DNA of 64,000 nucleotides from JBMNGN01 sp050949865 (GCA_050949865.1 JBMNGN010000001.1:124001-188000), one strand, 5' to 3'; shown: positions 15,636-26,031, numbered from the stretch's first letter. The notes: a model not told the origin generated them from the letters alone. Numbers and translations are program-made.

Positions 15636-17480
15636 CTACTTGAAACTAAAGGTATCATACTGCTTACCGTTAAGGAATACCTCCACGGTTGCCTTTCCGA
15701 AATAAGTTATACCTATATGCACCGAATCCCGGGAACGGTGTATTTGGTCATATATACCTCGTTCTCCCTTGGCATCTGTTAATTTGACTAATACCTTATA
15801 ATACTCCTGTTCATCCGGTAATTTAATTTGGAAGGAATCGGTCTTGGCAACTGGCCCCGGGCCGTTGCTGACTACCAGTGTAACAGTACTGCCTTCATCA
15901 ACCATTACATTGGCTTCAATATCCTGGGAAATCACCTGGTTAGTATAATAGGTGCTGCTTTCTTCCCGTTTAATGTCACCTAATAATAGTTTTGCATCTC
16001 CAATCTTTTTTTGCGCAGTATCAAGATCCAGACCCACTAAAGATGGCATGGCAACTCTACGGGGAGGCTTACCTTTGCTCACCATCAGGTCTACCTTGGA
16101 GCCCTTTTTCACCATTTCGCCCGACCGGGGTTTTTGAGAGATTATTTGACCGTTCACATATTTATCGTCATATATCCTTTCTACTGCACCAATATCCAAG
16201 CCCAAATTGCGTAAGGTTAATTCAGCATCGGCCTGACTCATTCCCGCGAGATTAGGTGTTTTCTGTAATTCTAATCCTTTGCTTATAAACACTTCAATCT
16301 CCCTGCCTTCTTTGACTATCTGACCAGCAGGGGGTTTCTGGGATATCACCCTATCAGCCTCGACTTTATCACTATACTGCTCATCAAGAATAGTCATTAC
16401 CAGGCCTTGTTCTTTCAGTTTCTGATTGGCTTCCTTTATGTCCAGATTTACTATATTAGGGACTTCAACCTCTCTGCCAAATAAACTATCGGTAAGCACA
16501 AAAGTTGAGCCGAACAACAACCCTAGCACAGCTATCACAACTATGGCAATGCCAGTAGGCCGCATTCTCTTTTTTTTCAAATCATTCTCATTCCCTTCCA
16601 ATGAGCTAGAGGACATCACAATCGTCTTAGCATTATTGTGATTTCCTGCATATCTTGAGAATTCCTTTTTATAAAGATTAAGCAGTGCATTCCGCATCTC
16701 TTCGGTGGTAGCAAAACGGTTTACGGGCACCTTATCCATAGCCTTCAATATGATATTTTCCAGGTTTAGCGGAATACTATGATTAATCTCTGTCGGAGCG
16801 ACCGGCTGATTGTGAATATGTTTAAGGGCAATGGTAATCGGGCTATCGGCATCGAAGGGTATCTGCCCGGTAAGCATTTCATACAGGACACATCCTACTG
16901 AATAAATATCTGTGGCCCGGGTAGCCGGTTCACCCTTGGCCTGTTCTGGAGAGATATACTGAACTGAGCCTACTATGTTTCCCCCATAAGTAATGGTCTT
17001 TTTGCTAATCGCTTTAGCTATGCCGAAATCAGCTACTTTAGCAATCCCTGAGGTAGTCATCAAAATGTTCTGCGGCTTAATATCCCTGTGTATAATTCCC
17101 TTTTCGTGAGCATGATGTATGCCATCACATATCATCACTGCTATATCAATGGCCTTATCAAGAGACAGCGGGGCTTCCTGTTCTATTATTTCCTTAAGGG
17201 TAGTCCCTTCAACATACTCCATAACAATATAGTAAATATCGTCCTGTTGCCCAACATCGTATATGTTTACTATGTTGGGATGGGATAATCGGGCTGCAGC
17301 CAGCGCTTCGATCTTGAAATTTTCCACAAAACCCTGATCACTGGAGTATTCTTCTTTAAGTATTTTTACCGCAACCGTCCGATCCAGTATTTTACAGCGA
17401 GCCTTATGGACAATGGACATTCCGCCATCGCCGATTTGCTCCAATAATTCATAACGCCCGCCTAAAACTGTGCCTTTCAA
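15636..17480 (-). CDS. prkC: PASTA-domain Ser/Thr protein kinase
   Basis: Membrane kinase that senses peptidoglycan fragments and governs growth, wall metabolism and spore germination. 614 residues: kinase domain about 8-270 with IHRDIKPQN and ADFGIAK, a basic linker, one TM segment (about 318-340), three PASTA repeats (about 345-550, each with a SQKPPAG or SQDIEA-type turn), and a C-terminal beta domain of about 65 residues. Start TTG 17480 follows GGGAGG at nine bases. It is paired with its phosphatase prpC 19 bases upstream, and rsgA follows; RsgA is a known PrkC target in Bacillus. Confidence 0.95.
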   Translation of the reverse strand: MKGTVLGGRYELLEQIGDGGMSIVHKARCKILDRTVAVKILKEEYSSDQGFVENFKIEALAAARLSHPNIVNIYDVGQQDDIYYIVMEYVEGTTLKEIIEQEAPLSLDKAIDIAVMICDGIHHAHEKGIIHRDIKPQNILMTTSGIAKVADFGIAKAISKKTITYGGNIVGSVQYISPEQAKGEPATRATDIYSVGCVLYEMLTGQIPFDADSPITIALKHIHNQPVAPTEINHSIPLNLENIILKAMDKVPVNRFATTEEMRNALLNLYKKEFSRYAGNHNNAKTIVMSSSSLEGNENDLKKKRMRPTGIAIVVIAVLGLLFGSTFVLTDSLFGREVEVPNIVNLDIKEANQKLKEQGLVMTILDEQYSDKVEADRVISQKPPAGQIVKEGREIEVFISKGLELQKTPNLAGMSQADAELTLRNLGLDIGAVERIYDDKYVNGQIISQKPRSGEMVKKGSKVDLMVSKGKPPRRVAMPSLVGLDLDTAQKKIGDAKLLLGDIKREESSTYYTNQVISQDIEANVMVDEGSTVTLVVSNGPGPVAKTDSFQIKLPDEQEYYKVLVKLTDAKGERGIYDQIHRSRDSVHIGITYFGKATVEVFLNGKQYDTFSFK

Positions 17481-17499
17481 GTCAATTAACCTCCCAAAA

Positions 17500-18213
17500 C
17501 TAAATGTGTAACAGGATTAAGGTGATATTATCATATCCTCCTTTATCCAAGGCACGGTTCATCAGGGTTTGTGCCAGCAAATCTACATCCATAATTTCAC
17601 TGCCTGCTATTATTGACAATATTTCTTCAGCTTCCAGCATATCGGTCAATCCATCGCTACATATGAGTATAAAATCACCAGGAAACACCTGTTCCTTAAA
17701 ATTATCAATTATTACTTCCTCTTCTACCCCCAGGGCTCTGGTCAATATGTGATTGTAAGAGGAGTCGCGCATTTCTACCGGGGACATTATTCCATCCATA
17801 ACCAACTGTTCAGCCAGGGTATGATCAGTAGTCAGCTTTTTTATACTCATATCACGGATTAAATATATGCTGCTGTCCCCCACATTGGCAATGCTCAATT
17901 CGTTATTCATCAGAATTGCTGCTGTAATCGTGGTACCCATTTGATACCAATCCGAGTTTTTTTCTCCTTTTTCCCTAATCTCCCGGTTAGCTAGCCCAAT
18001 GGCTAGATTTAAAACTTCTATAGGGTTGTTGCTGTCGTTGCTATCAATGGTTTTCTCCAGGATTTGAATTGCAATATGCGAAGCAACATCGCCGGCTTTA
18101 TGACCTCCCATTCCGTCGCAAACCGCAAACAAACCCTTGCTTTCTTTAATTATATACCTGTCCTCGTTCCTTTTTCGGGTAAGTCCCACATGGGATAATC
18201 CACTTACTTGCAT
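17500..18213 (-). CDS. prpC: PP2C-type protein phosphatase
   Basis: Mn-dependent Ser/Thr phosphatase that reverses PrkC phosphorylation. About 237 residues with the PP2C metal motifs RKRNEDRY, FAVCDGMGGHKAGD, SNVGDSSIYLI-like ANVGDSS, CSDGLTDML and GGYDNITLILL. The frame is open to GTG 18219 but GGGG overlaps it, so ATG 18213 is preferred. It lies between rlmN and prkC, matching the classical Firmicutes order. Confidence 0.95.
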   Translation of the reverse strand: MQVSGLSHVGLTRKRNEDRYIIKESKGLFAVCDGMGGHKAGDVASHIAIQILEKTIDSNDSNNPIEVLNLAIGLANREIREKGEKNSDWYQMGTTITAAILMNNELSIANVGDSSIYLIRDMSIKKLTTDHTLAEQLVMDGIMSPVEMRDSSYNHILTRALGVEEEVIIDNFKEQVFPGDFILICSDGLTDMLEAEEILSIIAGSEIMDVDLLAQTLMNRALDKGGYDNITLILLHI

Positions 18214-18293
18214 CGACACACCCCAACCAACTTATGTTCCTTGTCAACAGCTCCAGGCAATTACTGACCAACCATTTCCCCAGTTGGTTACCT

Positions 18294-19358
18294 TCAGTTG
18301 ATGGTTTTTAACTGCCCGCATGCCGCTTCAATATCAGCTCCCCTTTCTCCTCTAAGGGTAACTGATAAACCGCCTTGTACCAGGTATTGATAAAATTGTT
18401 GAACTGAACCGGGCAATGGTTTTCTAAATAGCAATTCCGGTACTTCATTATATGGTATTAGATTAATATTGCATTTTAATGGTGCAACCAGGTGGATTAG
18501 GTTATCGGCATCTGACTGGCTTATGTTCACCCCGTCCAGCATCAAGTATTCAAAAGTTACTCTTCGATTGGTCACCTCAAGATATGTTTTAACCGCATCC
18601 ATTAATACTTCCAACGGATACTTGCGGTTTAGTGGAATAAGCTTATCTCTTAATTGATTGGTGGCCGCATGAAGAGATACCGCCAATGTTACCTGCAAGT
18701 TTTCTCCCGCCAAACGCTTAATTCCTTTAACATCTCCAGCAGTAGAAATCGTAATATGTCTTTGCCCAATATTAATGCCTTTATGGTCATTGAATATATA
18801 TATAGATTTTATCATTTCCTCATAATTGAGCATAGGCTCACCCATTCCCATAAACACCACATTGGAGATAATCTGGCTATCATTACACTTTAAGCGTTTT
18901 TTTAGCTCTTTTTTGGAGCCCAGCAATTGACCGACTATCTCATAGGCCTTCATATTCCTGTGAAACCCGGAAAGGCCAGTTGCACAGAAGGCGCATCCTA
19001 TAGGGCACCCCACCTGAACCGATAGGCAGATGGTATACCGCTGGCTATTATCATTCTGTGGTATGATTACCGTTTCTACCTTTTTCTTGTCCTCTAATTC
19101 TATAAGGAATTTCCTGGTTCCATCAACAGATACCCGTTGTTTGAGCACCCGGGGTATAGACACTTTGGCTGAATCAACAAGTGTTCTCCTGAGATCCTTG
19201 GGAAGATCGCTCATATCCCAGAACGAATTAATCTCCTTGCAATTAATCCACTGGTAAATCTGCCGGCCTCTGAATTTTGGCTGACCCATAGAGACCATGT
19301 AATCTTCCAGTTCTGATATATTCAGCCCCACCAACTCTTTTTTTCGTATATTATCCAT
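18294..19358 (-). CDS. rlmN: 23S rRNA/tRNA (adenine-2-C2) methyltransferase
   Basis: Radical SAM enzyme that methylates C2 of A2503 in 23S rRNA and A37 of some tRNAs. 354 residues. The cluster motif is GCPIGCAFCATG (about residues 117-128), with GMGEPMLNY, TISTAGDV and SLHA following. The methyl-carrying Cys is in IEAACGQL at the C-terminus. The ATG shares a base with the rsmB stop (TAATG), and AGGAGG lies 14 bases upstream, so coupling to rsmB probably helps initiation. Confidence 0.95.
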   Translation of the reverse strand: MDNIRKKELVGLNISELEDYMVSMGQPKFRGRQIYQWINCKEINSFWDMSDLPKDLRRTLVDSAKVSIPRVLKQRVSVDGTRKFLIELEDKKKVETVIIPQNDNSQRYTICLSVQVGCPIGCAFCATGLSGFHRNMKAYEIVGQLLGSKKELKKRLKCNDSQIISNVVFMGMGEPMLNYEEMIKSIYIFNDHKGINIGQRHITISTAGDVKGIKRLAGENLQVTLAVSLHAATNQLRDKLIPLNRKYPLEVLMDAVKTYLEVTNRRVTFEYLMLDGVNISQSDADNLIHLVAPLKCNINLIPYNEVPELLFRKPLPGSVQQFYQYLVQGGLSVTLRGERGADIEAACGQLKTIN

Positions 19359-20737
19359 TAATCAGTATATTTCCTCCTCATTAGGGCATAAAACATTCCG
19401 TCCGTGTTATATTTCCCCGGCAGAATTGTCAGCATGCCATTAACGGCATCATTCCGGTCCTGGTCATCCAGAGGAAAAAATTCTATATTATGGGCAAACC
19501 CTTCCAGGGCAAAATCATTATTCTTAAGGAAGTTACAAACCACCTGCTGGTTTTCCTCTTCGGTAATTGTACAGGTAGCATATAATACCAGCCCCCCTTT
19601 TTTGACCAGGTTTGCTGCCTTATTTAGCAATTCGGTTTGAATCTTCTGTAATTGATAGATATCTTCTCTATTTCTGCGCCACCGGGCATCAGCTCGGCGA
19701 TTCAATACCCCCAGACCGGTACAGGGAGCATCAAGTAAAACCCGATCGGCCTCAGGATCGTTAATTTGCAGGTTAAGAACATCCATAGCATTTGCTTTGA
19801 TTATACTAATGCCAAGCCGGGTGCAGGTCTGCCTAAGCAGGTTAATTTTGTGTTGGTATAAATCAAAGGCATATATTAACCCCTGATTGTTCATTAATTC
19901 GGCCATATGGGTAGCTTTCCCCCCTACTCCGGCACACAGGTCGAATACTATCTCATTTTCTTTCGGCCCAAGGATTGCCCCAGCTAACATTGATGCCTCG
20001 TTTTGGATGTAGAATAACCCATTTTTGAAGGCCATGGATTGAGCCAGGGGTTTTTCCGAAGACTGCAAAATTATCCCCCAGGGGGTTAAAGAGCTTATGC
20101 TGGCTAAATAACCCTCTCCTCTCAGATCAATAAAGGCAAGGTCTTCCCTGGAGCCTTTTAAAGTATTACATCTTATTATCACCCGGGGATAGCTATTGTC
20201 GTATTCCATTATCCTTATCGCTTCAACTTCATCGAAGTTATCCAAAAGGTATTGTACTATCCATTCAGGGTGCGAATATATAGTGGCTAACCGGGATACC
20301 TTTTCTGTCGGATACTCTATTTTCCCACGGTTCCTGGCAATGTTTCTTAACACTCCATTGGCAACCCTGGCTAGATTCTGGTTGGTTCCTGTTTTACAGA
20401 TCTCAACCGCATCATTTACCACTGCATAGTCAGGTATCCTGTCCATAAACAGCATTTGATATACAGATACTCTTAGCACCGTTCTCAACCAGGGGTTTTG
20501 CCGGTTTATGCCATTATTCAAAAACATATTAAGCACCCAATCCAGGTGCTTAAGCATTCGTATACTGCCTGACACTATTTCAGTAAATAGTTTTTTTTCA
20601 ACCAGGTCAAAACCAGATTCTCTTAAGGCCTTATCTATGGCCAAATTGGTATAAGCTCCGTTTTCGGTTATGCGGTATACGGTTTGAGCCGCTAAATGTC
20701 TTACCTTTATATTACTACCATCTTGATCTTTATCCAT
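19358..20737 (-). CDS. rsmB: 16S rRNA (cytosine-967-C5) methyltransferase
   Basis: 459 residues: N-terminal NusB-like RNA-binding domain (about 10-140), then a Rossmann methyltransferase. The SAM site is DLCAGVGGKATHMA, the catalytic Cys pair lies in DAPCTGLG and ATCTITEEEN. It modifies C967 of 16S rRNA. ATG 20737 follows AGGTG. It lies between the zinc peptidase gene and rlmN, as in Bacillus (yloM-yloN). Confidence 0.95.
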   Translation of the reverse strand: MDKDQDGSNIKVRHLAAQTVYRITENGAYTNLAIDKALRESGFDLVEKKLFTEIVSGSIRMLKHLDWVLNMFLNNGINRQNPWLRTVLRVSVYQMLFMDRIPDYAVVNDAVEICKTGTNQNLARVANGVLRNIARNRGKIEYPTEKVSRLATIYSHPEWIVQYLLDNFDEVEAIRIMEYDNSYPRVIIRCNTLKGSREDLAFIDLRGEGYLASISSLTPWGIILQSSEKPLAQSMAFKNGLFYIQNEASMLAGAILGPKENEIVFDLCAGVGGKATHMAELMNNQGLIYAFDLYQHKINLLRQTCTRLGISIIKANAMDVLNLQINDPEADRVLLDAPCTGLGVLNRRADARWRRNREDIYQLQKIQTELLNKAANLVKKGGLVLYATCTITEEENQQVVCNFLKNNDFALEGFAHNIEFFPLDDQDRNDAVNGMLTILPGKYNTDGMFYALMRRKYTD

Positions 20738-20760
20738 TAATCCAATTCACCTGCATAAGC

Positions 20761-21435
20761 TTATTCATCACTGCCTGCAAAGGCCAAAAGATAATAGATA
20801 AGATTAGCAACCGCCATTAAGGTTGCAGCTATATAAGTCAGGGCCGCTGCTCCCAGTACCTTCCTTACTTTGGGTATTTCATCATTGCTTACCAGCCCGG
20901 CTTCAGAAAGCTGAACAATAGCCCGCCGGGAAGCGTTCAATTCTACCGGTAGGGTCACAACATGGAAGACAACCACCGCGGTGAACAATAGAATACCTAA
21001 CATGATCAGTCCAAAACTATGCATGATTAACCCCACAAAAAGAATAGGGAATGAAGCCGATGAAGCAAAATTAGTTACCGGCACCATTTTATGCCGGAAT
21101 TCAAGGGGCCCATATTGCTGATTGTGTTGAATAGCGTGGCCTACTTCATGAGCTGCTATTCCAATCGCCGCAATAGAATTGCTGCCATAGACAGTTTCCG
21201 ATAAACGTACAGTTCTATCCCGGGGATCATAATGATCGGAAAGGCTTCCGGCTACTGGCTCAATCCGCACTTTTCCTCCCATTCCGTTCCTTCTTAAAAG
21301 AACACTGGCTACCTCAGCCGCGCTGGCTCCTCTTGATGACCGAACCTGAGAATAAGCTTCAAAGGTACTTTTAACCTTGAACTGTGCGTACATGGACAAT
21401 AACAGAGCAGGAAGGATAAACACTAACAAACCCAT
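20761..21435 (-). CDS. Neutral zinc metallopeptidase (YugP-like, Zn_peptidase_2)
   Basis: Membrane-embedded metallopeptidase of 224 residues with an N-terminal TM segment, the zinc motif IAAHEVGHAIQH (HExxH, about residues 93-104), and two or three C-terminal TM segments (FPILFVGLIMHSFGLIMLGI, AALTYIAATLMAVANLIYYL). The family is widespread in Firmicutes next to fmt/rsmB; its substrate is not established. ATG 21435 follows AAAGGAG. Only three bases separate it from the DUF116 gene, so they are co-translated. Confidence 0.9.
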   Translation of the reverse strand: MGLLVFILPALLLSMYAQFKVKSTFEAYSQVRSSRGASAAEVASVLLRRNGMGGKVRIEPVAGSLSDHYDPRDRTVRLSETVYGSNSIAAIGIAAHEVGHAIQHNQQYGPLEFRHKMVPVTNFASSASFPILFVGLIMHSFGLIMLGILLFTAVVVFHVVTLPVELNASRRAIVQLSEAGLVSNDEIPKVRKVLGAAALTYIAATLMAVANLIYYLLAFAGSDE

Positions 21436-21438
21436 AGT

Positions 21439-22191
21439 TCACTCTCCTTTACTCATAGATATTAAGGCTTCTTTTACTGTTTGCAAATCCACACTAGTGT
21501 TAAAGCACGGCCCGTTTGGCCTGCAGTTCAATACCCCAATTACAGGTAAGGCTCCGGCATCTTGAATTCCAGCAGACAAATCTCTTTCACATGCGATTGC
21601 AACCACACCGCGGGGATTATCGTCTTCTATGCGCTTTCTTGCCATGGTTCCTCCCGTAACCACCCGGAGGCTTGCTCCGCTTTCCTCCGCAATCTTTTTT
21701 AATTCCCCTATTTGACACTTACCGCACCCTTTGCAATTAGAGACATCTACGGTAATTTTATGGGGACAATCGGCATCCTGTAGGCAATGCGGCGCCAGGA
21801 TTAAGATGTTTTCACCGCGAATTAAATTGGGTCTAAGGCTAACCAGGCAATTATTAACTGCTATGTAGGAGCGTAAAATCTTTTCCCTATCAATCCCTAA
21901 TAGTTTGCCTATTATCAAGGTTAACGGAAACAACAATTCATTGGCGAACTGGGTTAAAGTATTCATCGATGGAATAGTCTTGGACCTCAGGATCATCAAT
22001 ACTATTGCTAAAATACCAACTGCTAGTACTAACAAGGCGATAGTCGCGATAGTGGCGATAATAAAGAGAATTATCTGACTAATAATTATGTGACGATTGG
22101 CCACCAAATACCATATAATTGCCAAACCTAATATTATAAAGATAAGGCTGCCAGCCAACAACCCTATATAAATCCGTTTTTTGGTTTCCAT
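21439..22191 (-). CDS. DUF116 family membrane protein with Cys-rich motif
   Basis: 250 residues. Two TM segments occupy about residues 8-30 and 36-68; the remainder is cytoplasmic. It holds the DUF116 mark LAPHCLQDADCP and a Cys cluster NCKGCGKCQIG suited to an Fe-S cluster or zinc, then VTGGTMARKRI and CNCRPNGPC-like LNCRPNGPCF near the end. The function is unknown. It sits between fmt and the zinc peptidase in the translation-related cluster, seven bases after fmt. Confidence 0.88.
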   Translation of the reverse strand: METKKRIYIGLLAGSLIFIILGLAIIWYLVANRHIIISQIILFIIATIATIALLVLAVGILAIVLMILRSKTIPSMNTLTQFANELLFPLTLIIGKLLGIDREKILRSYIAVNNCLVSLRPNLIRGENILILAPHCLQDADCPHKITVDVSNCKGCGKCQIGELKKIAEESGASLRVVTGGTMARKRIEDDNPRGVVAIACERDLSAGIQDAGALPVIGVLNCRPNGPCFNTSVDLQTVKEALISMSKGE

Positions 22192-22197
22192 TTTATT

Positions 22198-23142
22198 TTA
22201 CTCTCCAGACAACCCCAATAGAGTCCCAGTCTTTATTGGAAAACCCCTTAAAAATTCGCCGGTGGGCATTCTCCTTTTGCCGGCTTTTTGAACCTCAAGA
22301 ATTCTCAGGGTTCCATTTCCGGTTTGTACTTCAAAGGCCTCATTATCCACTTTAATTACTTCACCTATTCTCCCTTTTTCTATACCCCCTTTACCCAATT
22401 CACTTCTAAATATTTTTAGTTTTGTATCGTTAATGGCAGTAAAACTACCCGGTTGGGGACTTAAAGCCCGGATTAGGTTATGGATAGACACTGCCGGGTC
22501 GGACCATTTAATGAGTTCATCCTGGCTGGTTATCATTTTTGCATAGGTGGCCTGACTATCATCCTGCGGGTAACGGCTTATTACTCCCGTTTGTAGTGTT
22601 TCGATGGTTTCTATAAGCAATTCAGCACCTATATTCGCTAATACAGATGCCAAAGTTCCATAATCGTATTCATCAATAATATTTACCGATTTTTGCTTTA
22701 TTATATCACCAGTGTCAAGCCCTTCATCCATAAACATAATACTAATACCGGTTACTTTCTCACCGTTCATTATAGCCCTTTGGATCGGTGCTGCACCACG
22801 GTATTTAGGCAAAAGGGAGGCATGGACATTAATGGCCCCGTAAAGGGGGTAATCAAGTATAGCCTTGGGTATAATCTGACCAAATGATACAACCACAACC
22901 AAATCGGGCTGCATTACCTTAATAGTATCTATTGCCTCAGGGGTTTTAATGCTGTTTGGCTGGTAAACCGGCAGGCTATGTTCCTGGGCTAATTGCTTAA
23001 CCGGCGGGGCCACAATTTTTCTCCCCCGGCCCTGAGGTTTATCCGGCTGGCTTACCACACCTACTATTTCATGCCTGGACTGAATAATTGCTTTTAGAGA
23101 AGGTATGGCGAAATCTGATGTTCCCATAAATACTATTCGCAT
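22198..23142 (-). CDS. fmt: Methionyl-tRNA formyltransferase
   Basis: Formylates initiator Met-tRNA using 10-formyl-tetrahydrofolate. About 314 residues: MRIVFMGTSDFAIP N-terminus, the formyl-transfer segment INVHASLLPKYRGAAPIQRA with catalytic Asn/His, MDEGLDTGDI, and a C-terminal tRNA-binding OB domain. The frame is open from 23211, but GGAGGGG seven bases before ATG 23142 and homology to the family N-terminus set the start. Directly follows def, whose product removes the same formyl group. Confidence 0.96.
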   Translation of the reverse strand: MRIVFMGTSDFAIPSLKAIIQSRHEIVGVVSQPDKPQGRGRKIVAPPVKQLAQEHSLPVYQPNSIKTPEAIDTIKVMQPDLVVVVSFGQIIPKAILDYPLYGAINVHASLLPKYRGAAPIQRAIMNGEKVTGISIMFMDEGLDTGDIIKQKSVNIIDEYDYGTLASVLANIGAELLIETIETLQTGVISRYPQDDSQATYAKMITSQDELIKWSDPAVSIHNLIRALSPQPGSFTAINDTKLKIFRSELGKGGIEKGRIGEVIKVDNEAFEVQTGNGTLRILEVQKAGKRRMPTGEFLRGFPIKTGTLLGLSGE

Positions 23143-23143
23143 T

Positions 23144-23623
23144 TTAACCCCTCCGGTTTCGGGGACTATCTTCCCAGGTTTCATTAGCCCGGTCGGTAAA
23201 CAGGATTCCATCCAAATGATCTATCTCATGTTGAAAAACCGTAGCAAGTAACCCGGAATCCCTTACTTCATAAGTTACTTCCTTGCCATCCCGGTTTAAA
23301 CCTTTAACCGTTAAATACCTGGATCGGGTAACCGATCCGGCAATTCCCGGGACGCTTAAACAACCCTCAGTGTTAACCTGTTTCCCTTCACGGTGTACTA
23401 TTTCCGGGTTTATCAATTCAATTAAATTATCCCCGATGTCAATCACAATCATTCTCTTGGAAACCCCTATTTGCGGGGCTGCTAAGCCAATACCTTCAAA
23501 GGCATATAGTGTGTCCCGCATATTATCCAATACTCTTAAAACCGCAGCATTTATCTTGGTGACGGGCTGAGCCTTGGCTCTCAATACCTCATTGGGTACA
23601 GTTATTACTTGATATACTGCCAC
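23144..23623 (-). CDS. def: Peptide deformylase
   Basis: Removes the N-formyl group from nascent proteins. 159 residues with the three signature motifs GIGLAAPQIG, EGCLSVPG (Cys metal ligand) and QHEIDHLDG (HExxH metal ligands), a type 1 enzyme. Start GTG 23623 follows AAGGAGG at six bases. The stop lies a single base before fmt. Neighbours priA and fmt follow the usual Firmicutes arrangement. Confidence 0.97.
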   Translation of the reverse strand: MAVYQVITVPNEVLRAKAQPVTKINAAVLRVLDNMRDTLYAFEGIGLAAPQIGVSKRMIVIDIGDNLIELINPEIVHREGKQVNTEGCLSVPGIAGSVTRSRYLTVKGLNRDGKEVTYEVRDSGLLATVFQHEIDHLDGILFTDRANETWEDSPRNRRG

Positions 23624-23634
23624 ATTAAACCTCC

Positions 23635-26031
23635 TTACATGATTGTTACCGGATTTAAATCTATTGCTACTTTAATACCTCTGGGGCGATTAAACTGAAT
23701 ATGTTTTCCTATACTCTGGAGCAAACATATATTACTGCTCTTAATTATAATATGATACCTGAAACGATTGCTAATCTTTCGGAGGGGACAGGGGGCAGGC
23801 CCAAGAATTTCCACCTCTTCTTCATTAGCATCTATTAAACTGCGAATCTGAGAAGCTATATTTTCCCCAATTGCTTTGGCATTATTCTCATATTCAGACA
23901 CCACTACCATACGCAAGAGGTGAGTATAAGGAGGATAATTCAAAACCCTTCTTTCTTCTAATTCCCTGAAATAAAAACCCTCATAATCCTGGTTAACGAT
24001 ATTATGAAAAATGTCGTTTTGAGGGTTATAGGTTTGGACCACTACCTGGCCGCTCACCCTTCCGCGTCCCGCTCTTCCCGCTGCCTGAACAATCAGTTGA
24101 AAACACCTTTCCCTGGCCCTGAAATCCGGTATATTCATTAGGATGTCAGCATCGATAACCCCTACCAGCGAAACTTCTGGAAAATCAAATCCTTTGGCAA
24201 CCATTTGGGTACCAACTAAAATGTCTATCTTTTTCTTTTTCATTTTATCCAGAATAGTATTCTGGTAACCTTTTTTCCTGCTAACATCCATGTCAAGCCT
24301 GGCTACTGCAGCACCTGGAAACAATTGTTTGACTTCTTCCTCTACTCTTTGAGTACCATACCCGGACTGGTAAATATGTTTACTACCGCATACATAGCAC
24401 TGGGAAGGTTTGTTAGCCGTATAATTGCAATAATGACATACTAGCCTATTTATGTCTTGGTGGTAAGCCATCCCTACGGAACAGGATTTACAGGTAACGG
24501 CACTGCCGCACTCCCGGCATAGGGTAATTGGGGAATAGCCTCTCCGGTTTAAAAACAGGATAGTCTGTTCGCCTTTCTCTAACTTTTCGGTAATCCGTTT
24601 ATGGAGTTCAAGTGATATTGACGAGCGGTTTCCGTTGGCAAAATCCCGCCTCATATCTTCAATATGGATTTGAGGCATACCTGCCTGATTCGCCCGCTGC
24701 TTAAGGTATATCAGGGAATAATTACCGCTGATAGCTTGCTGGAAAGACTCAATTGATGGTGTAGCACTACCTAAAACTACTACCGCCGACTCTAATTCAG
24801 CCCGTTTAAATGCTACTTCCCGAGCATGATAAGCCGGTTTTTCTTCCTGTTTATAAGAGTTATCCTGTTCTTCATCGATTATAATCAACCCCAATCGAGA
24901 AATGGGGGCAAATATAGCCGAGCGGGTTCCCAGTACCAGATTTACTTCATCCCGTTCTATTCGCTTCCACTCAGCATACCTTTCCCCTTTTGACATTCCG
25001 CTGTGAATAACTGCTATGTTTCTAATTTTGGAGGCAAATATCTTAGATAAGTACTTAGTCAATGCAATTTCGGGAATTAAGACTATCACATTTTTGCCCA
25101 GCTCAATACATTTTTCTGCGGCCTGTATATACACTTCAGTTTTACCGCTTCCGGTAATACCGAATAATAGAATTTTTTCATGGTATTGGTTGGAAATCGC
25201 CTTGGTTATTCTGCGCAAACATACGGCTTGTTCATGGTTTAAAACTAGTCTTTCTTGGCTTTGCTGCGGCTTTTTCTCGACCAGCTTTATTAAACCTCGT
25301 TTTTCTAGAATCCGAATACTTTTAACCGGTACGATTTTTTCCAAAACCTGTTTATCTATCTGGTTTTTGTCCCGGAGCAGCTTCAATGCCTTAGCTTGCT
25401 GGGGAGCCCTTTTTTCCATTTTCAATAAAAGCGAACTTGGAAGCAGCTTATTTAATACGTACATTGAATCCTTGCTGTAGTATTTATAACCGGAATACTC
25501 ACCTATGCTGGTTATCAAGCCAGATTTAACCAGCTCTTTCAATGCCTTTTCATCAACATAATACTTAATCTCATCTGCACTCATCCATCCTTTTTTATAA
25601 AGGTTGGAAAACAATTCTTTATACTTTTGCAGTGTTGAATCGTAGTTTAAACTGCCTAATTCGTTTGATGTAGCAGGAAAATAAAGGTTGGATGAACGCT
25701 TCTTTTTCAGGCTGGTGGGAATGATGGTATCCAGCGCTTCTGGCAAAGCACACATGTAATAATCAGCCATCCATAAAGCCAGCTCCAGGCGTTTTCTATC
25801 AAATACCGGCTCTATATCCAACACTTTAATAATGGGTTTAATCTGTTGCCTGTCATAATTGTGGGTTTGATTAATCTCAATAATGTAACCCTCTACTAAT
25901 CGTTTGCCCTGTTGAACTAGAACCCGTTTACCGAAATCAATTTCATTTTTTAATTCCTCCGGAACAGAGTAGACATATAATGTCCCATCCCTACTTGCTG
26001 GGCTGTTAATCAGAACTTTAACCGAGCTCAT
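23635..26031 (-). CDS. priA: Primosomal replication restart helicase PriA
   Basis: 3'-5' helicase that reloads the replisome at collapsed forks. 798 residues: N-terminal 3' DNA-binding domain, a winged helix region, helicase with GITGSGKTEVY (Walker A, near 295) and IIDEEQDNSYKQ (DExH-type), eight zinc-binding Cys in the insert from CRECGSAVTCKSC to CYVCG (about 515-560), and motif V/VI segments QAAGRAGRG. ATG 26031 follows AGGAG at three bases. Terminal position just after the metK terminator suggests its own promoter in 26032-26110. Confidence 0.96.
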   Translation of the reverse strand: MSSVKVLINSPASRDGTLYVYSVPEELKNEIDFGKRVLVQQGKRLVEGYIIEINQTHNYDRQQIKPIIKVLDIEPVFDRKRLELALWMADYYMCALPEALDTIIPTSLKKKRSSNLYFPATSNELGSLNYDSTLQKYKELFSNLYKKGWMSADEIKYYVDEKALKELVKSGLITSIGEYSGYKYYSKDSMYVLNKLLPSSLLLKMEKRAPQQAKALKLLRDKNQIDKQVLEKIVPVKSIRILEKRGLIKLVEKKPQQSQERLVLNHEQAVCLRRITKAISNQYHEKILLFGITGSGKTEVYIQAAEKCIELGKNVIVLIPEIALTKYLSKIFASKIRNIAVIHSGMSKGERYAEWKRIERDEVNLVLGTRSAIFAPISRLGLIIIDEEQDNSYKQEEKPAYHAREVAFKRAELESAVVVLGSATPSIESFQQAISGNYSLIYLKQRANQAGMPQIHIEDMRRDFANGNRSSISLELHKRITEKLEKGEQTILFLNRRGYSPITLCRECGSAVTCKSCSVGMAYHQDINRLVCHYCNYTANKPSQCYVCGSKHIYQSGYGTQRVEEEVKQLFPGAAVARLDMDVSRKKGYQNTILDKMKKKKIDILVGTQMVAKGFDFPEVSLVGVIDADILMNIPDFRARERCFQLIVQAAGRAGRGRVSGQVVVQTYNPQNDIFHNIVNQDYEGFYFRELEERRVLNYPPYTHLLRMVVVSEYENNAKAIGENIASQIRSLIDANEEEVEILGPAPCPLRKISNRFRYHIIIKSSNICLLQSIGKHIQFNRPRGIKVAIDLNPVTIM